In this document: positions 49,879-58,015 of the stretch, one piece after another
Position numbering within the stretch: position 1 is the first letter of the stretch
Layout of the letters: every line of letters starts with the position of its first letter
Source of the DNA: Denitrobaculum sp965232285
Lineage (GTDB): Bacteria > Pseudomonadota > Alphaproteobacteria > Kiloniellales > Kiloniellaceae
Assembly (NCBI GenBank): GCA_965232285.1
Contig: CBDDPL010000004.1
Coordinates: 4,154,001-4,218,000, forward strand
Length of the DNA: 64,000 nt
Reading direction: 5' to 3'
The notes under the pieces: model-generated
Databases searched by the model: none
Seen by the model: only the letters and a program-made list of their open reading frames with translations
What the model was told of the DNA's origin: nothing
Position numbers and translations under genes: made by a program

Positions 49879-51225
49879 TCAACTCCAGGGGAAGGGACTG
49901 TTGGAAACCGGATGCAGTTTTCCTTCCGCGTAGCGCGAGAAGCGGAAGGGTTCGAGCAGGGCGCTGATCTCCCCCAGGATTTCCTGCGCCACCAGCTTGC
50001 CCACGCCGATCATTTTGTAGCCGTGGTTGGAATCCGCGACGACATAGACATTTTCACGAAAGACATCGAAAACCGGGAAACTGTCCGGTGTGAAACAACC
50101 CAGACCGCCCGAGGGGTCCGTGTTCTTGTAGTAGCGGATCTTGCCCTCGAAGCGCTTCTGGCAATGGGCCAGCGCGGAGCACCACATGTTGATGAAGTTA
50201 TCCCCGACGATGAAATCCGGTGAGTCAGGGCCGTAGGGGTCGATGGCGACTTCATAAGGGTCCTGCTCAACGATGTAGGGCGCCGCCCCGCCCTGGATGC
50301 CACCGAAGTTGAAGTCGGGCTTGTAGTAGATCCCCCACATCTCCTCGGTGATCAGGGAGCCGTCATCGTCGGCGTAGAGCGGCGCGTCCGAATCGACATG
50401 CAGGACCGGCGGCATGGCGCCGTCGTTGGTCTTGTGCATTTCCGGGTCGACGCCGAGCGTGCCCTCCTCCAGGCACCAGTACTTCCACATGGGCACGTTT
50501 TCGTGCAGTTGCCCGTCCCGCCCTTTGACAGAGATAGCACGCGGCTGCTCGAGGAAATCCCAGAAACGGCTGACCCAGGGCCCGGTGGCGACCACCACGT
50601 AGTCGCAGGCAATCCGGCCCTTGTCCGTTTCAATGGCCGTGACGGCGCCGCTGCCGGAGGCGAACTGGAAGCCGGTGACTTCGACCCCGGTCAGGATCCG
50701 CACACCCTCGGCCTCGGCCTTGGAGGCCAGGCCGTACATGCTGGCGGTGTTGTTGGCATAACCGCCCTTCTTCTCATGCAGCACCGAGGTGATGCCCTTG
50801 GCCTGCCAGTCATCGAAGAAGCCCTTCATATAGTTCATGGAATCGGCTTCGCCCTCGACGAAGACCGATTCGTAGCCGATGGCTTTCTGCTGCTCGTAGA
50901 TGGTCCCGACATCGGCGTGCATGGATTCCGGGCTGATCTGCATGTAGCCCACCGGGTGATAGCTGTAGGCCTTGGGGTCGCTTTCCCAGACCTCGACGCA
51001 CTGGGCCATCAGCTCGCGCATGGCCGGCTGGAAGTAATTGTTACGCACCACACCGCAGGCAATCCCGGAGGCGCCGGCAGCGATGGCGGTCTTGTCGATG
51101 ATCAGGACGTCCTCGCCCGAACCGCGGCCGCTGGCCCGAAGCGATGCCGCCAAATGGTATGCGGTGCTCAATCCGTGGATACCGGCCCCGATGACCGCGT
51201 ATTTGACAGCTTCCGGAAATGCCAT
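49879..51225 (-). CDS. Sarcosine-oxidase-like FAD-dependent oxidoreductase
   Basis: A 448-residue DAO-family flavoprotein. The FAD motif GAGIHGLSTAYHLA lies near residues 13-26, GASGIACGVVRNNYFQPAMR follows, the second FAD segment is YVVVATGPWVSRF, and the C-terminal flavin loop includes FTPDSFPVFDVF and DSNHGYKMIGVGK. It resembles the beta subunit of heterotetrameric sarcosine oxidase and N-methylglutamate dehydrogenase, enzymes that oxidise secondary amines. No alpha, gamma or delta subunit genes are nearby, so it may act alone or with the operon's other products. It is first in the leftward operon and divergent from the GntR gene. Confidence 0.83.
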   Translation of the reverse strand: MAFPEAVKYAVIGAGIHGLSTAYHLAASLRASGRGSGEDVLIIDKTAIAAGASGIACGVVRNNYFQPAMRELMAQCVEVWESDPKAYSYHPVGYMQISPESMHADVGTIYEQQKAIGYESVFVEGEADSMNYMKGFFDDWQAKGITSVLHEKKGGYANNTASMYGLASKAEAEGVRILTGVEVTGFQFASGSGAVTAIETDKGRIACDYVVVATGPWVSRFWDFLEQPRAISVKGRDGQLHENVPMWKYWCLEEGTLGVDPEMHKTNDGAMPPVLHVDSDAPLYADDDGSLITEEMWGIYYKPDFNFGGIQGGAAPYIVEQDPYEVAIDPYGPDSPDFIVGDNFINMWCSALAHCQKRFEGKIRYYKNTDPSGGLGCFTPDSFPVFDVFRENVYVVADSNHGYKMIGVGKLVAQEILGEISALLEPFRFSRYAEGKLHPVSNSPFPWS

Positions 51226-51352
51226 GAGATGCTCAATCCCCTACCTAAATCACCGCGAAACTTGCGCAAAACGGCGAGTCGCCCTATTACAGTTGCTATG
51301 CAAACCGCCGGGAGGCGGCACGCGTTACTCTGCACGAGTCAGAACCGATTGC

Positions 51353-51383
51353 AAACCAATTTTTTCCAATTACACACCAATGG
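51353..51383. promoter_or_regulatory. ACCAAT repeats in the divergent gntR/flavoprotein promoter
   Basis: AAACCAATTT (51353-51362) and CACCAATGG (51375-51383), with a TCCAATT between them, lie between the divergent start codons. The same core occurs upstream of the GS-like gene and, inverted, upstream of amt. This suggests one regulator, perhaps the adjacent GntR protein. Confidence 0.4.
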
Positions 51384-51476
51384 TCAGAAAACTTGGCGAT
51401 AAACAAACCACCTAGCTTTGATGCGAGACCCTTGCAGACCACGCTGTCAAAGCCGGACCCTTCGGGAGGCGAGTTG

Positions 51477-52163
51477 ATGCCGAGTACAGGCCGTGGCGCC
51501 GGCGCGATCACCGCGCGCCTGAGGCGCGCGATCGAGACCGGCGTCTATGCCCATGGCGAGCAATTGCCGGCGGAACGGCAACTCGCCATCGCACTGGGCG
51601 CCGCCCGCAGCACCGTGCGCAAGGCACTCGATCAGCTCGAGGAAAGCGGCGTCGTCATCCGCAAGGTCGGCAGCGGCACTTTCGTCAACTATGCGGAACC
51701 GCTGCAGAATTCAGCGGAGGACATCACCGATCTGATCAGCCCCCTGCAGTTGATCGAGGCGCGCTTTTCGGTCGAGCCCTACATGACCCGCCTGGCGGCG
51801 ATCCACGCAACCCACCGGGATCTGAACTCCATGGAAGCCATTTTGCAGCATCTGGAGAGTTCAAGCACGGACAGGAATGCCTTCGGGCATTGGGACAGCG
51901 AGTTTCACCTGCTCCTGGCCCGCTGTTCGCAGAATCCCTTGCTGGTAAATCTCTACCAGCAGATCAACAACGTCCGCTCCCACGCCCAGTGGGCCGCCAT
52001 GAAGGATGCGATCCTGACATCGGAGCAGATCGACGCCTATAACCGCCAGCACCGCGACCTCTATGACGCGCTCTGTCAGCGGGATGTCAAAAAGGCCGTG
52101 GAGCATATCAACCGGCATCTGGAAAAGGCGCGAAAAGACCTGCTCGGGGCGTCAGAGAGCTGA
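51477..52163 (+). CDS. GntR-family (FadR-type) transcriptional regulator
   Basis: A 228-residue regulator. The ATG at 51477 is chosen because GGGAGG lies eight bases upstream; a TTG start 28 codons earlier would overlap the candidate operator. The winged helix covers about residues 12-75 (ITARLRRAIETGVYAHGEQL, PAERQLAIALGAARSTVRKA, VVIRKVGSGTFV). The all-helical FCD effector domain follows, with HWDSEFHLLLARCSQN, where Asp and His residues typically bind a metal, and a late YNRQHRDLYDAL. FadR-type regulators usually respond to organic acids or amino acids. It is divergent from the amine-oxidising operon, its most probable target. Confidence 0.9.
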   Translation: MPSTGRGAGAITARLRRAIETGVYAHGEQLPAERQLAIALGAARSTVRKALDQLEESGVVIRKVGSGTFVNYAEPLQNSAEDITDLISPLQLIEARFSVEPYMTRLAAIHATHRDLNSMEAILQHLESSSTDRNAFGHWDSEFHLLLARCSQNPLLVNLYQQINNVRSHAQWAAMKDAILTSEQIDAYNRQHRDLYDALCQRDVKKAVEHINRHLEKARKDLLGASES

Positions 52164-52183
52164 CCCGGTTTAGGATCGGCGCT

Positions 52184-52705
52184 TCAATTGCCCTCAGGCA
52201 GGTGACGTAGCAGGAACGGGCCATTAGCTGTTTCCGGCGCCGTCACGCTGAAGACTGCGTCTGCGCGCGCGATCTTTTCTTCGCCGACCTCGAAGCTGGC
52301 CACTTCGCCGCTGTAGTCCATGAAATCGACGAAGGTCTCGCCCTGGAAGAACGCCAGGACGGTCAGGAGCCCGCGCGCCGCGAGATCGCGCCGCGTTTCC
52401 TCCGACCAGTGCCAGCCGAAGGGGCAGTCGAGCGAGTTGGTGGTCGGCCGATAGTTCTGTACGATCCGGACCTCATCCCAGGCAAAGTCCGCGACCTCGC
52501 CCAGATCCAGCGTCCCTGTGCCATCGCTGCCGCCTGCCGTGGAAGCTTCGATTGCGAAAGTCAGATCCTTAAGCAAGTCGGCGCGATGCTTGCAGACGGT
52601 ATAGGAAGAATATCCGTACCAGCCGCAGACCAGGACGATGATCATGATCGCGATGGTGACACCGGGTTTGGTCGGCAGGGCGCGGAGCGCTTCCTGAATC
52701 CTCAT
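52184..52705 (-). CDS. Membrane-anchored hypothetical protein
   Basis: A 173-residue protein, not recognised. One membrane helix lies near residues 16-34 (TIAIMIIVLVCGWYGYSSY). The rest is probably periplasmic, with two cysteines (CKHR and DCPFGWHW) that could form a disulfide. Residues about 60-70 are a Gly/Thr/Ser-rich linker. It converges on the GntR gene with 20 bp between stops and does not obviously belong to either neighbouring pathway. Confidence 0.65.
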   Translation of the reverse strand: MRIQEALRALPTKPGVTIAIMIIVLVCGWYGYSSYTVCKHRADLLKDLTFAIEASTAGGSDGTGTLDLGEVADFAWDEVRIVQNYRPTTNSLDCPFGWHWSEETRRDLAARGLLTVLAFFQGETFVDFMDYSGEVASFEVGEEKIARADAVFSVTAPETANGPFLLRHLPEGN

Positions 52706-52785
52706 GAGCGGATCTACCTGTTCACTTTGAGAGGGAAAGCTTCACCAATAGCACTTACGTAACAAGCAAGCAGGTACAAGCCGCT

Positions 52786-53649
52786 TCACTCGGCTGCATC
52801 TTTCGGCTGGTTCAGCGGCAATGCGCCAGAGAGAGATATCTCCCGATCATGCTCGAGCGCCGGTATCCGGCTGCGTGCCCGGGAGACCGCCTGCGGATCG
52901 ATATCGGCGACGATGAAACCCGGTCCTTCGCCGCCATCCGCCAATACTTCGCCCCAGGGATCGATGATCAGCGAGTGGCCATAGCACTCCCCACCGCCGA
53001 CCAGGCTGCCATACTGGCAGGGCGCGATGACGAAGGCGCCGTGCTCGATCGCCCGCGCCCGGTTCAGGATATGCCAGTGCGCTTCGCCAGTCATCTTGGT
53101 GAAGGCGGCGGGCACGGCGAGCATCGTTGCGCCAGCCTGCGCCAGGGTCCGGTAGAGCGGCGCAAAGCGCAGGTCATAACAGACCGACAAACCAAGGCCG
53201 CCCCAGGGAGTTTGCGCCACTACCGCTTCCGATCCCGGCGCGATGGTCGCCGATTCCTGATAGAGCTTTCCCTCACCCAGGTTCACATCGAACATATGGA
53301 TCTTGTCGTAGCGGGCCGCCACGGCTCCGGAAGCATCCAGCAGATAGGAACGATTGTAGATGCGCCCGTCTTCGGACTTGACGCCCAGCGAGCCGAGCAG
53401 AATCCAGGCCCCGAGTGAAGCCGCTGCCTCGCTGAAGGCCGGCAGGACCGGGTGATCCCGCTCGGGGAAGGCCGCGGGATGCAGCAGGCCGTCGATGGTC
53501 TCCAGCCCCGAAAAATACTCGGGCAGGCAGATCAGCTTCGCGCCTGCCGACGCGGCTTCGCGGGTCAGTTCGAGCGTGACGGCGGTGTTTTCCGTAACAT
53601 CCGCCGTGGCGCAGTTCTGCACACAGGCAGCTTTGAAAGTCTCGGACAT
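52786..53649 (-). CDS. Nitrilase-superfamily carbon-nitrogen hydrolase
   Basis: A 287-residue cytoplasmic amidohydrolase. The catalytic triad is Glu44 (LPEYFSG), Lys116 (RYDKIHMFDVNL) and Cys157 (LSVCYDLRFAPLYR), with the supporting segment VPAAFTKMTGEAHWH. This motif set fits the Nit1/Nit2 branch, which removes the omega-amide from 2-oxoglutaramate or 2-oxosuccinamate, or repairs deaminated glutathione. Given the nearby glutamine-type ligases, a role in clearing omega-amides is plausible but not shown. It is divergent from the hydratase gene, with 117 bp between starts. Confidence 0.9.
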   Translation of the reverse strand: MSETFKAACVQNCATADVTENTAVTLELTREAASAGAKLICLPEYFSGLETIDGLLHPAAFPERDHPVLPAFSEAAASLGAWILLGSLGVKSEDGRIYNRSYLLDASGAVAARYDKIHMFDVNLGEGKLYQESATIAPGSEAVVAQTPWGGLGLSVCYDLRFAPLYRTLAQAGATMLAVPAAFTKMTGEAHWHILNRARAIEHGAFVIAPCQYGSLVGGGECYGHSLIIDPWGEVLADGGEGPGFIVADIDPQAVSRARSRIPALEHDREISLSGALPLNQPKDAAE

Positions 53650-53766
53650 GAAAACAGTCTAGGGGAATACAGAGGCCTTTTGGAAGTCCCTTTGCGAGAA
53701 CCTCTCGACAATCGGGTTTACCTCCCCGCCCGTGTGAACTGTAATGATATCCCCCGATTCCTGGAG

Positions 53767-54576
53767 ATGAGAACCTTGGACACAGAGCAGGAAAAACAGG
53801 TCGCGCGCAAAATCTTCGATGCCAATCAAGCGCGAGAGAGGTTCCGCCCCCTGCGTGGCGCGGACGCGCCCGAAACGCTCGAATCCGCCTATCGGATACA
53901 GGACGAAGTGCACCGGTTGTTCGAGACCGAAGGCGGCGTCGGCCCCATGGGCGGCCACAAGATCGCGCTGACCTCCAAAGCCGTCCAGGAACTCTGCGGC
54001 GTCGACCAGCCGGCCTACGGCGGCATTGTCGCGAAGAGCATCCGCAAGTCACCGGCGACACTCAAGGCCTCGGACTTCCTGCGCCTGGGGCTGGAGTTTG
54101 AGGTGGCTGTCAGGATGGCGCAGGATGTGCCGGCACTCGAGAAGAGTTACGACCGCGACAGCATCGGCGACTACGTCGGGGCCTGCATGACCGCCTTTGA
54201 ACTGATCGAAGACCGCGACGCTGACTACGGCGATCTCGACGCCGCCTCGATCCTGACCGACCGCTGCTGGTGCGGTGGCGTGGTGCTCGGCCCGGAGGTG
54301 ACCGACTGGCGCAACCTGGATCTGGAAAAAGCGAGCGCCGAGTTGACCTGGAACGGCGCGTTGGTCGATCAGGGCGTAACGGGCGATTCCATGGGCCACC
54401 CTTTCGAAGGCCTGGCCTGGATCGCGAACCACCTTCAGTCGAGCGGCCAGGCCCTCAAAGCAGGCGACATCGTCATCACCGGCAGTGCCCTCAAAACCCG
54501 TTTTCCGGAAGTCGGCGACGAGATCACCTACCGGATCGAAGGCTTGGGCGAAGTCTCGGTCACGCTGGAGGCTTAA
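53767..54576 (+). CDS. 2-keto-4-pentenoate hydratase family protein
   Basis: A 269-residue protein of the fumarylacetoacetate hydrolase/2-keto-4-pentenoate hydratase fold. Features are YRIQDEVHRLF, GGHKIALTSKAVQ, the metal-site LEFEVAVRM with acidic ligands, and the C-terminal DIVITGSALKT. Relatives hydrate or decarboxylate 2-oxo-enoates in aromatic meta-cleavage pathways; no such pathway is nearby, so the substrate is open. The start MRTLDTEQEK has GGAG directly in front with very short spacing, so an in-frame GTG 11 codons upstream is an alternative. Its end overlaps the convergent dehydrogenase by 17 bp. Confidence 0.82.
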   Translation: MRTLDTEQEKQVARKIFDANQARERFRPLRGADAPETLESAYRIQDEVHRLFETEGGVGPMGGHKIALTSKAVQELCGVDQPAYGGIVAKSIRKSPATLKASDFLRLGLEFEVAVRMAQDVPALEKSYDRDSIGDYVGACMTAFELIEDRDADYGDLDAASILTDRCWCGGVVLGPEVTDWRNLDLEKASAELTWNGALVDQGVTGDSMGHPFEGLAWIANHLQSSGQALKAGDIVITGSALKTRFPEVGDEITYRIEGLGEVSVTLEA

Positions 54577-56983
54577 CGGCCTTAACGCGCATACGCGTTC
54601 CCTCCGGATCGAAAGCCGCCTTAAGAGTCACCCACCCTCTCGCACGCAAGCCTCCGATATCGACTTCAACCCGCGACGCTTCCGCGCGCGCATCGGCTAT
54701 ACCAATGTCCGCAATCGCAAGAGGCTGGCCGAGGCGGTAACCAAAGGCCGCTGAGGTCGTCTTCCCGGCGACCTCGCCGTTGTAGTAGACGGGCTCTCCC
54801 CCGAGAGGAACAACATCCGGATCCTCGAAACGGATTGTCACCATCCGGCAGCTTTCGCCGGCCTCGCGCTGCCGCAGCAGCACCTCCCTGCCGATGAAGT
54901 CACTGTCGTAGGCCACCGCGAAGTCGAGACCGGCCTGGAGTGGCGAGATATCGCTATCCAGGTCGTGTCCGTAAGCCAGAAAGCGCTTTTCGATGCGCAT
55001 CGCGGTCTGTGCCAGAACACCCGCCGGCCGGGCGCCCTCGGCGGCGAGCGCATCATAGATACGACCGGCATTCCCGGCCTTGCAGGTGATCTCCCAGCCC
55101 GCTTCGCCGACATAGGACATTCGCGTCGCCCTGATGTGGGCGCCGGCGATATGGGACGGGCCGACTTCGAAGTACTTCAAGGCATTGAGCTCGGGTGCCC
55201 CCACTCGCTCAACAATACCGGCGGCTTCCGGGCCCATGAGAGCCATCACGGCGTAGTCTTCGGTGCTGTCGCGCAGGCTCACGTCATGATCGCCGAGATG
55301 CCGGCGCAGCCAGGCCAGGTCGCGCTTGATCGCCGCCGTGCCGACAAAGAGCCGGTAATGATGCTCCGCGATCCGAATGGCGGTCAGATCACTCTCGATG
55401 CCGCCACGCTCGTTGAGCATGGCGGTGTAAATGGCGCGTCCCGGCGCGCGCGCCATGTTGTTGGCACAGAGCCGGTTCAGGAAACGGCAGGCGTCACGAC
55501 CCTCCACTTCGATCTTGCCGAAGCTCGAGAGGTCGAAGATAGCGGCCTGCTCGTGAGCCAGCGCCACTTCCCGGCCAACCTGCTCGAACCAGTCTGGCTT
55601 ACCGAAGGTCGGCTTTGGCTCCATCGTTTTCCCGAAGTAGAGCGGCCGCTCCCAGCCGTAGAACTGTCCCCAGAAAGCCTCTTCCGCTTCCCATCGATCA
55701 TGCAGCGGCATCTTCCGCAAACCGCGTGCGCTGCTCCATTGGCGGGAGGGATAGGTGATCTCGTAGTGTTTCCCGAGCACTTCAGGCACCCGTGCGGCGA
55801 GGGCCTCGACGGCATTAAAGCATGCGGGGAAGCGCTTCGGATCCGCCTCGTGGAGATCGACGGGCGTATGGCCGTGGAGGATGCAGTGGGCCAGGGCCAT
55901 GCCGGCGCCACCGCCGGTCGCCACACCCACCGAATTCATACCGCAGCCCAGAAAGAGCCCTCGAGTCTCCGCGGTCTCACCGAGCAAAAACGACCCGTCC
56001 GGCGTGAAACTCTCCGGGCCGTTGAGCAGCATCTTCACCTCCGCCGTCTCCAGCGCCGGGAGGCGGTGGAGGGCGTTGATCATCATGGGCTCGAAGTGAT
56101 CCCAGTCCTCGGGCAGCAGCTGAAAGGCGAAGTCATCCCCAAGCCGCGCCGGATCGAGCGGCTTGCCAAGCAGCTCGAAGCAGCCGACCAGCAGGCCGCC
56201 GGAATCGTCTCGGATATAGAGGTGGCTGTCGTGATCCGAGAGGGTCGGCACGTTGCCCGAAATGCCCTCGACCGGTTTGGTCAGGAGATAAAAGTGCTCA
56301 CAGGGCCAGACCGGCACCTGCGCACCCGCCATGGCCGCAGCCTCCCGGCTCCAGAGGCCGGCACAGAGCGCGATGGCTTCGCAGCGCACCAGCCCCTCTG
56401 TGGTCTCGACGCCCTTGACGCGACCGCCTTCAGTCACAATCCCGATGACACCGGTGTCCTCGAAGATACGCGCCCCCCGCGACTTTGCCCCCTTGACCAA
56501 AGCCGCGCAGAGATCCGAGGGACTGACGCGACCGTCGTCCGGCGACCAGACGGCGCCGATGACATCCTCTGCGTTCATCAAAGGCCAGCGCTCCTTCGCC
56601 TCGCCGGCGGAGATCTCTTCCGCCCGCAGACCGAACAACTGCGCCAGCGCCGACTGCCGCTGAATATGGACCATGCGGTCGGAACTCGTGGCGATGGACA
56701 GGGATCCCTTGTTGATCCAACCCGTCGCCTGGCCGGTCTCCTCCTCGAGGCGGGCATAGAGCGAAATCGAATAGCGGATCAGGTCAGTCAGGTTCCGGCT
56801 CGAGCGTAGTGCGCGCACCTGTGCTGCTGAGTGCCAGGTTGTGCCGGAGGTCAGCTTGTTCCGCTCCAGGAGAATGGCATCGGGCCTGCCCATTTCCGCC
56901 AGGTGATAGAGCGTCGAGCAGCCCATGACGCCGCCGCCAATGACGACGACCGACGCGTGATTTGGGAGTTCCTGAGTCACCAT
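54560..56983 (-). CDS. Dimethylglycine/sarcosine dehydrogenase-type protein
   Basis: An 807-residue two-domain enzyme. Residues about 10-375 are an FAD-dependent DAO domain (VVVIGGGVMGCSTLYHLAE). His51, in TSGTTWHSAAQ, matches the histidine that holds FAD covalently in dimethylglycine dehydrogenase. Residues about 390-800 are the FAO-M/GCV_T-type folate-binding part, with SSFGKIEVEGRDAC, DLTAIRIAEHHYRLFVG and YVGEAGWEITC. It would demethylate dimethylglycine, sarcosine or a related N-methyl amine and pass C1 to THF. It is not TMAO demethylase, whose N-terminal domain is unrelated. An RpiR regulator lies 18 bp upstream. Confidence 0.88.
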   Translation of the reverse strand: MVTQELPNHASVVVIGGGVMGCSTLYHLAEMGRPDAILLERNKLTSGTTWHSAAQVRALRSSRNLTDLIRYSISLYARLEEETGQATGWINKGSLSIATSSDRMVHIQRQSALAQLFGLRAEEISAGEAKERWPLMNAEDVIGAVWSPDDGRVSPSDLCAALVKGAKSRGARIFEDTGVIGIVTEGGRVKGVETTEGLVRCEAIALCAGLWSREAAAMAGAQVPVWPCEHFYLLTKPVEGISGNVPTLSDHDSHLYIRDDSGGLLVGCFELLGKPLDPARLGDDFAFQLLPEDWDHFEPMMINALHRLPALETAEVKMLLNGPESFTPDGSFLLGETAETRGLFLGCGMNSVGVATGGGAGMALAHCILHGHTPVDLHEADPKRFPACFNAVEALAARVPEVLGKHYEITYPSRQWSSARGLRKMPLHDRWEAEEAFWGQFYGWERPLYFGKTMEPKPTFGKPDWFEQVGREVALAHEQAAIFDLSSFGKIEVEGRDACRFLNRLCANNMARAPGRAIYTAMLNERGGIESDLTAIRIAEHHYRLFVGTAAIKRDLAWLRRHLGDHDVSLRDSTEDYAVMALMGPEAAGIVERVGAPELNALKYFEVGPSHIAGAHIRATRMSYVGEAGWEITCKAGNAGRIYDALAAEGARPAGVLAQTAMRIEKRFLAYGHDLDSDISPLQAGLDFAVAYDSDFIGREVLLRQREAGESCRMVTIRFEDPDVVPLGGEPVYYNGEVAGKTTSAAFGYRLGQPLAIADIGIADARAEASRVEVDIGGLRARGWVTLKAAFDPEGTRMRVKAVKPPA

Positions 56984-57001
56984 ATTTTTCTCATCAATAT
57001 T

Positions 57002-57892
57002 CTATCGACGGCGTTTTCCACCGCTCCAGTATTCCCCCAGATCGCGGCGGTCCGCTTCGATCTGCGCAATGCGCTTCACCGCGTCCGGCCCGGCACGCAG
57101 GGTCATGAAACCGAGCAAGAGTTCTAGGACGGCCACCGCGCCGATGTAGGATTGGAAAAACAGCGGGCTCTCGCAGGGCGTCAGCAAAACTTCGCTGGAA
57201 ACAGCGGCCAGGGGCGCGGCACGACTATCCGTGATGCCAAGCACGAAAACGCCGCGTTGGCGGGCCTGCTCCGCCATCACGACCGTCGCTCTGGCACAGG
57301 GCTGAAGGGCCAGGCAGATCATGGCGTCGTTCCGCCCCATGTCGACCAGTGCGTCAGCCGGAAGACCGCGGCCGCCACCGAGCAGTTTCAGGTCAGGCGA
57401 GATCATGCCGCCCACGTAATCAAAGTAAGCCGCGAATGGTTGCGAGGCCTGCAATCCGGCGACATGGATCCTGCGCTTCTTCAGCAATTTCGCAGCAATC
57501 GCGGCAATGGCCTTCGCATCGATCCCGTCGTAGGTATTTTCGATGTTCGCCAGAGCCGCATCCCGAAAGGAAGCTCGCACAGCTTCGTCGCCAGAAGCCT
57601 TGCCGGAGGACTGCAAGCGATCCGCGCGCGCGGGATAGCTTTGCGCCCCGCCCAGCCGGACTTGTCGGCGGTAAACCTCACGAAGATCATTGTACTTCTC
57701 GAAACCGACGGCCTTTGCCAGACGGGGAAAGTTCGGCAGGGCAACTCCCGAACTCTCGGCGATGCTACGCATGGATTCGGTCGCGACCCGGGCCGGATTT
57801 TCCAGCAAGAAACCCGCAGCCTTCTGCAATTGAGGCGGCAGGTCGGGGCGCAGGCGTGTCAGGCGCTCCTGCAGGGTTTCAAAGGCCTCCAT
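57002..57892 (-). CDS. MurR/RpiR-family transcriptional regulator
   Basis: A 296-residue regulator from the ATG with GAAGAGAG in front; a GTG five codons earlier is possible. The N-terminal HTH covers about residues 15-85 (FLLENPARVATESMRSIAES, then VALPNFPRLAKAVGFEKYND). The C-terminal SIS phospho-ligand domain (about 135-265) has RRIHVAGLQASQPFAAYF and VFVLGITDSRAAPLA. RpiR proteins sense sugar phosphates or other anionic metabolites. It lies just upstream of the dimethylglycine-dehydrogenase-type gene. Two ATTTGTTCAA repeats lie upstream of its own start. Confidence 0.9.
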   Translation of the reverse strand: MEAFETLQERLTRLRPDLPPQLQKAAGFLLENPARVATESMRSIAESSGVALPNFPRLAKAVGFEKYNDLREVYRRQVRLGGAQSYPARADRLQSSGKASGDEAVRASFRDAALANIENTYDGIDAKAIAAIAAKLLKKRRIHVAGLQASQPFAAYFDYVGGMISPDLKLLGGGRGLPADALVDMGRNDAMICLALQPCARATVVMAEQARQRGVFVLGITDSRAAPLAAVSSEVLLTPCESPLFFQSYIGAVAVLELLLGFMTLRAGPDAVKRIAQIEADRRDLGEYWSGGKRRR

Positions 57893-57972
57893 AGCTCTCT
57901 TCGCCACTGGTTATGACATAGCCCGCCGCACGACCGTGCTGACGAACTTCCGCAGCTTAGAGATAGAAAATT

Positions 57973-58012
57973 ATTTGTTCAATTTAATTTATATTTCAGA
58001 TCATTTGTTCAA
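57973..58012. promoter_or_regulatory. Direct repeats upstream of the rpiR-family gene
   Basis: ATTTGTTCAA occurs at 57973-57982 and again at 58003-58012, 30 bp apart (about three helical turns), in an AT-rich stretch between the RpiR start and the deacetylase stop. Position and phasing suit a regulator-binding pair. Confidence 0.5.
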
Positions 58013-58015
58013 CAT

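Noticed and set aside
49879..51225. Calling the flavoprotein and 129-residue gene N-methylglutamate dehydrogenase subunits
   Set aside because: The large alpha, the gamma and the cysteine-containing delta subunits are absent, and the 129-residue protein has no cysteines.
53452..54576. Extension of the hydratase-like protein to 374 codons
   Set aside because: The extra part lies over the divergent nitrilase gene and has no family similarity.
54965..56809. A 614-codon frame opposite the dimethylglycine-dehydrogenase-type gene
   Set aside because: Antisense shadow; the minus-strand product has clear FAD and folate-domain motifs.
54560..56983. Calling this gene TMAO demethylase (tdm) because of the TMAO context
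   Set aside because: The N-terminal domain is an FAD-binding DAO domain with the covalent-flavin His motif, not the unrelated N-terminal domain of Tdm.
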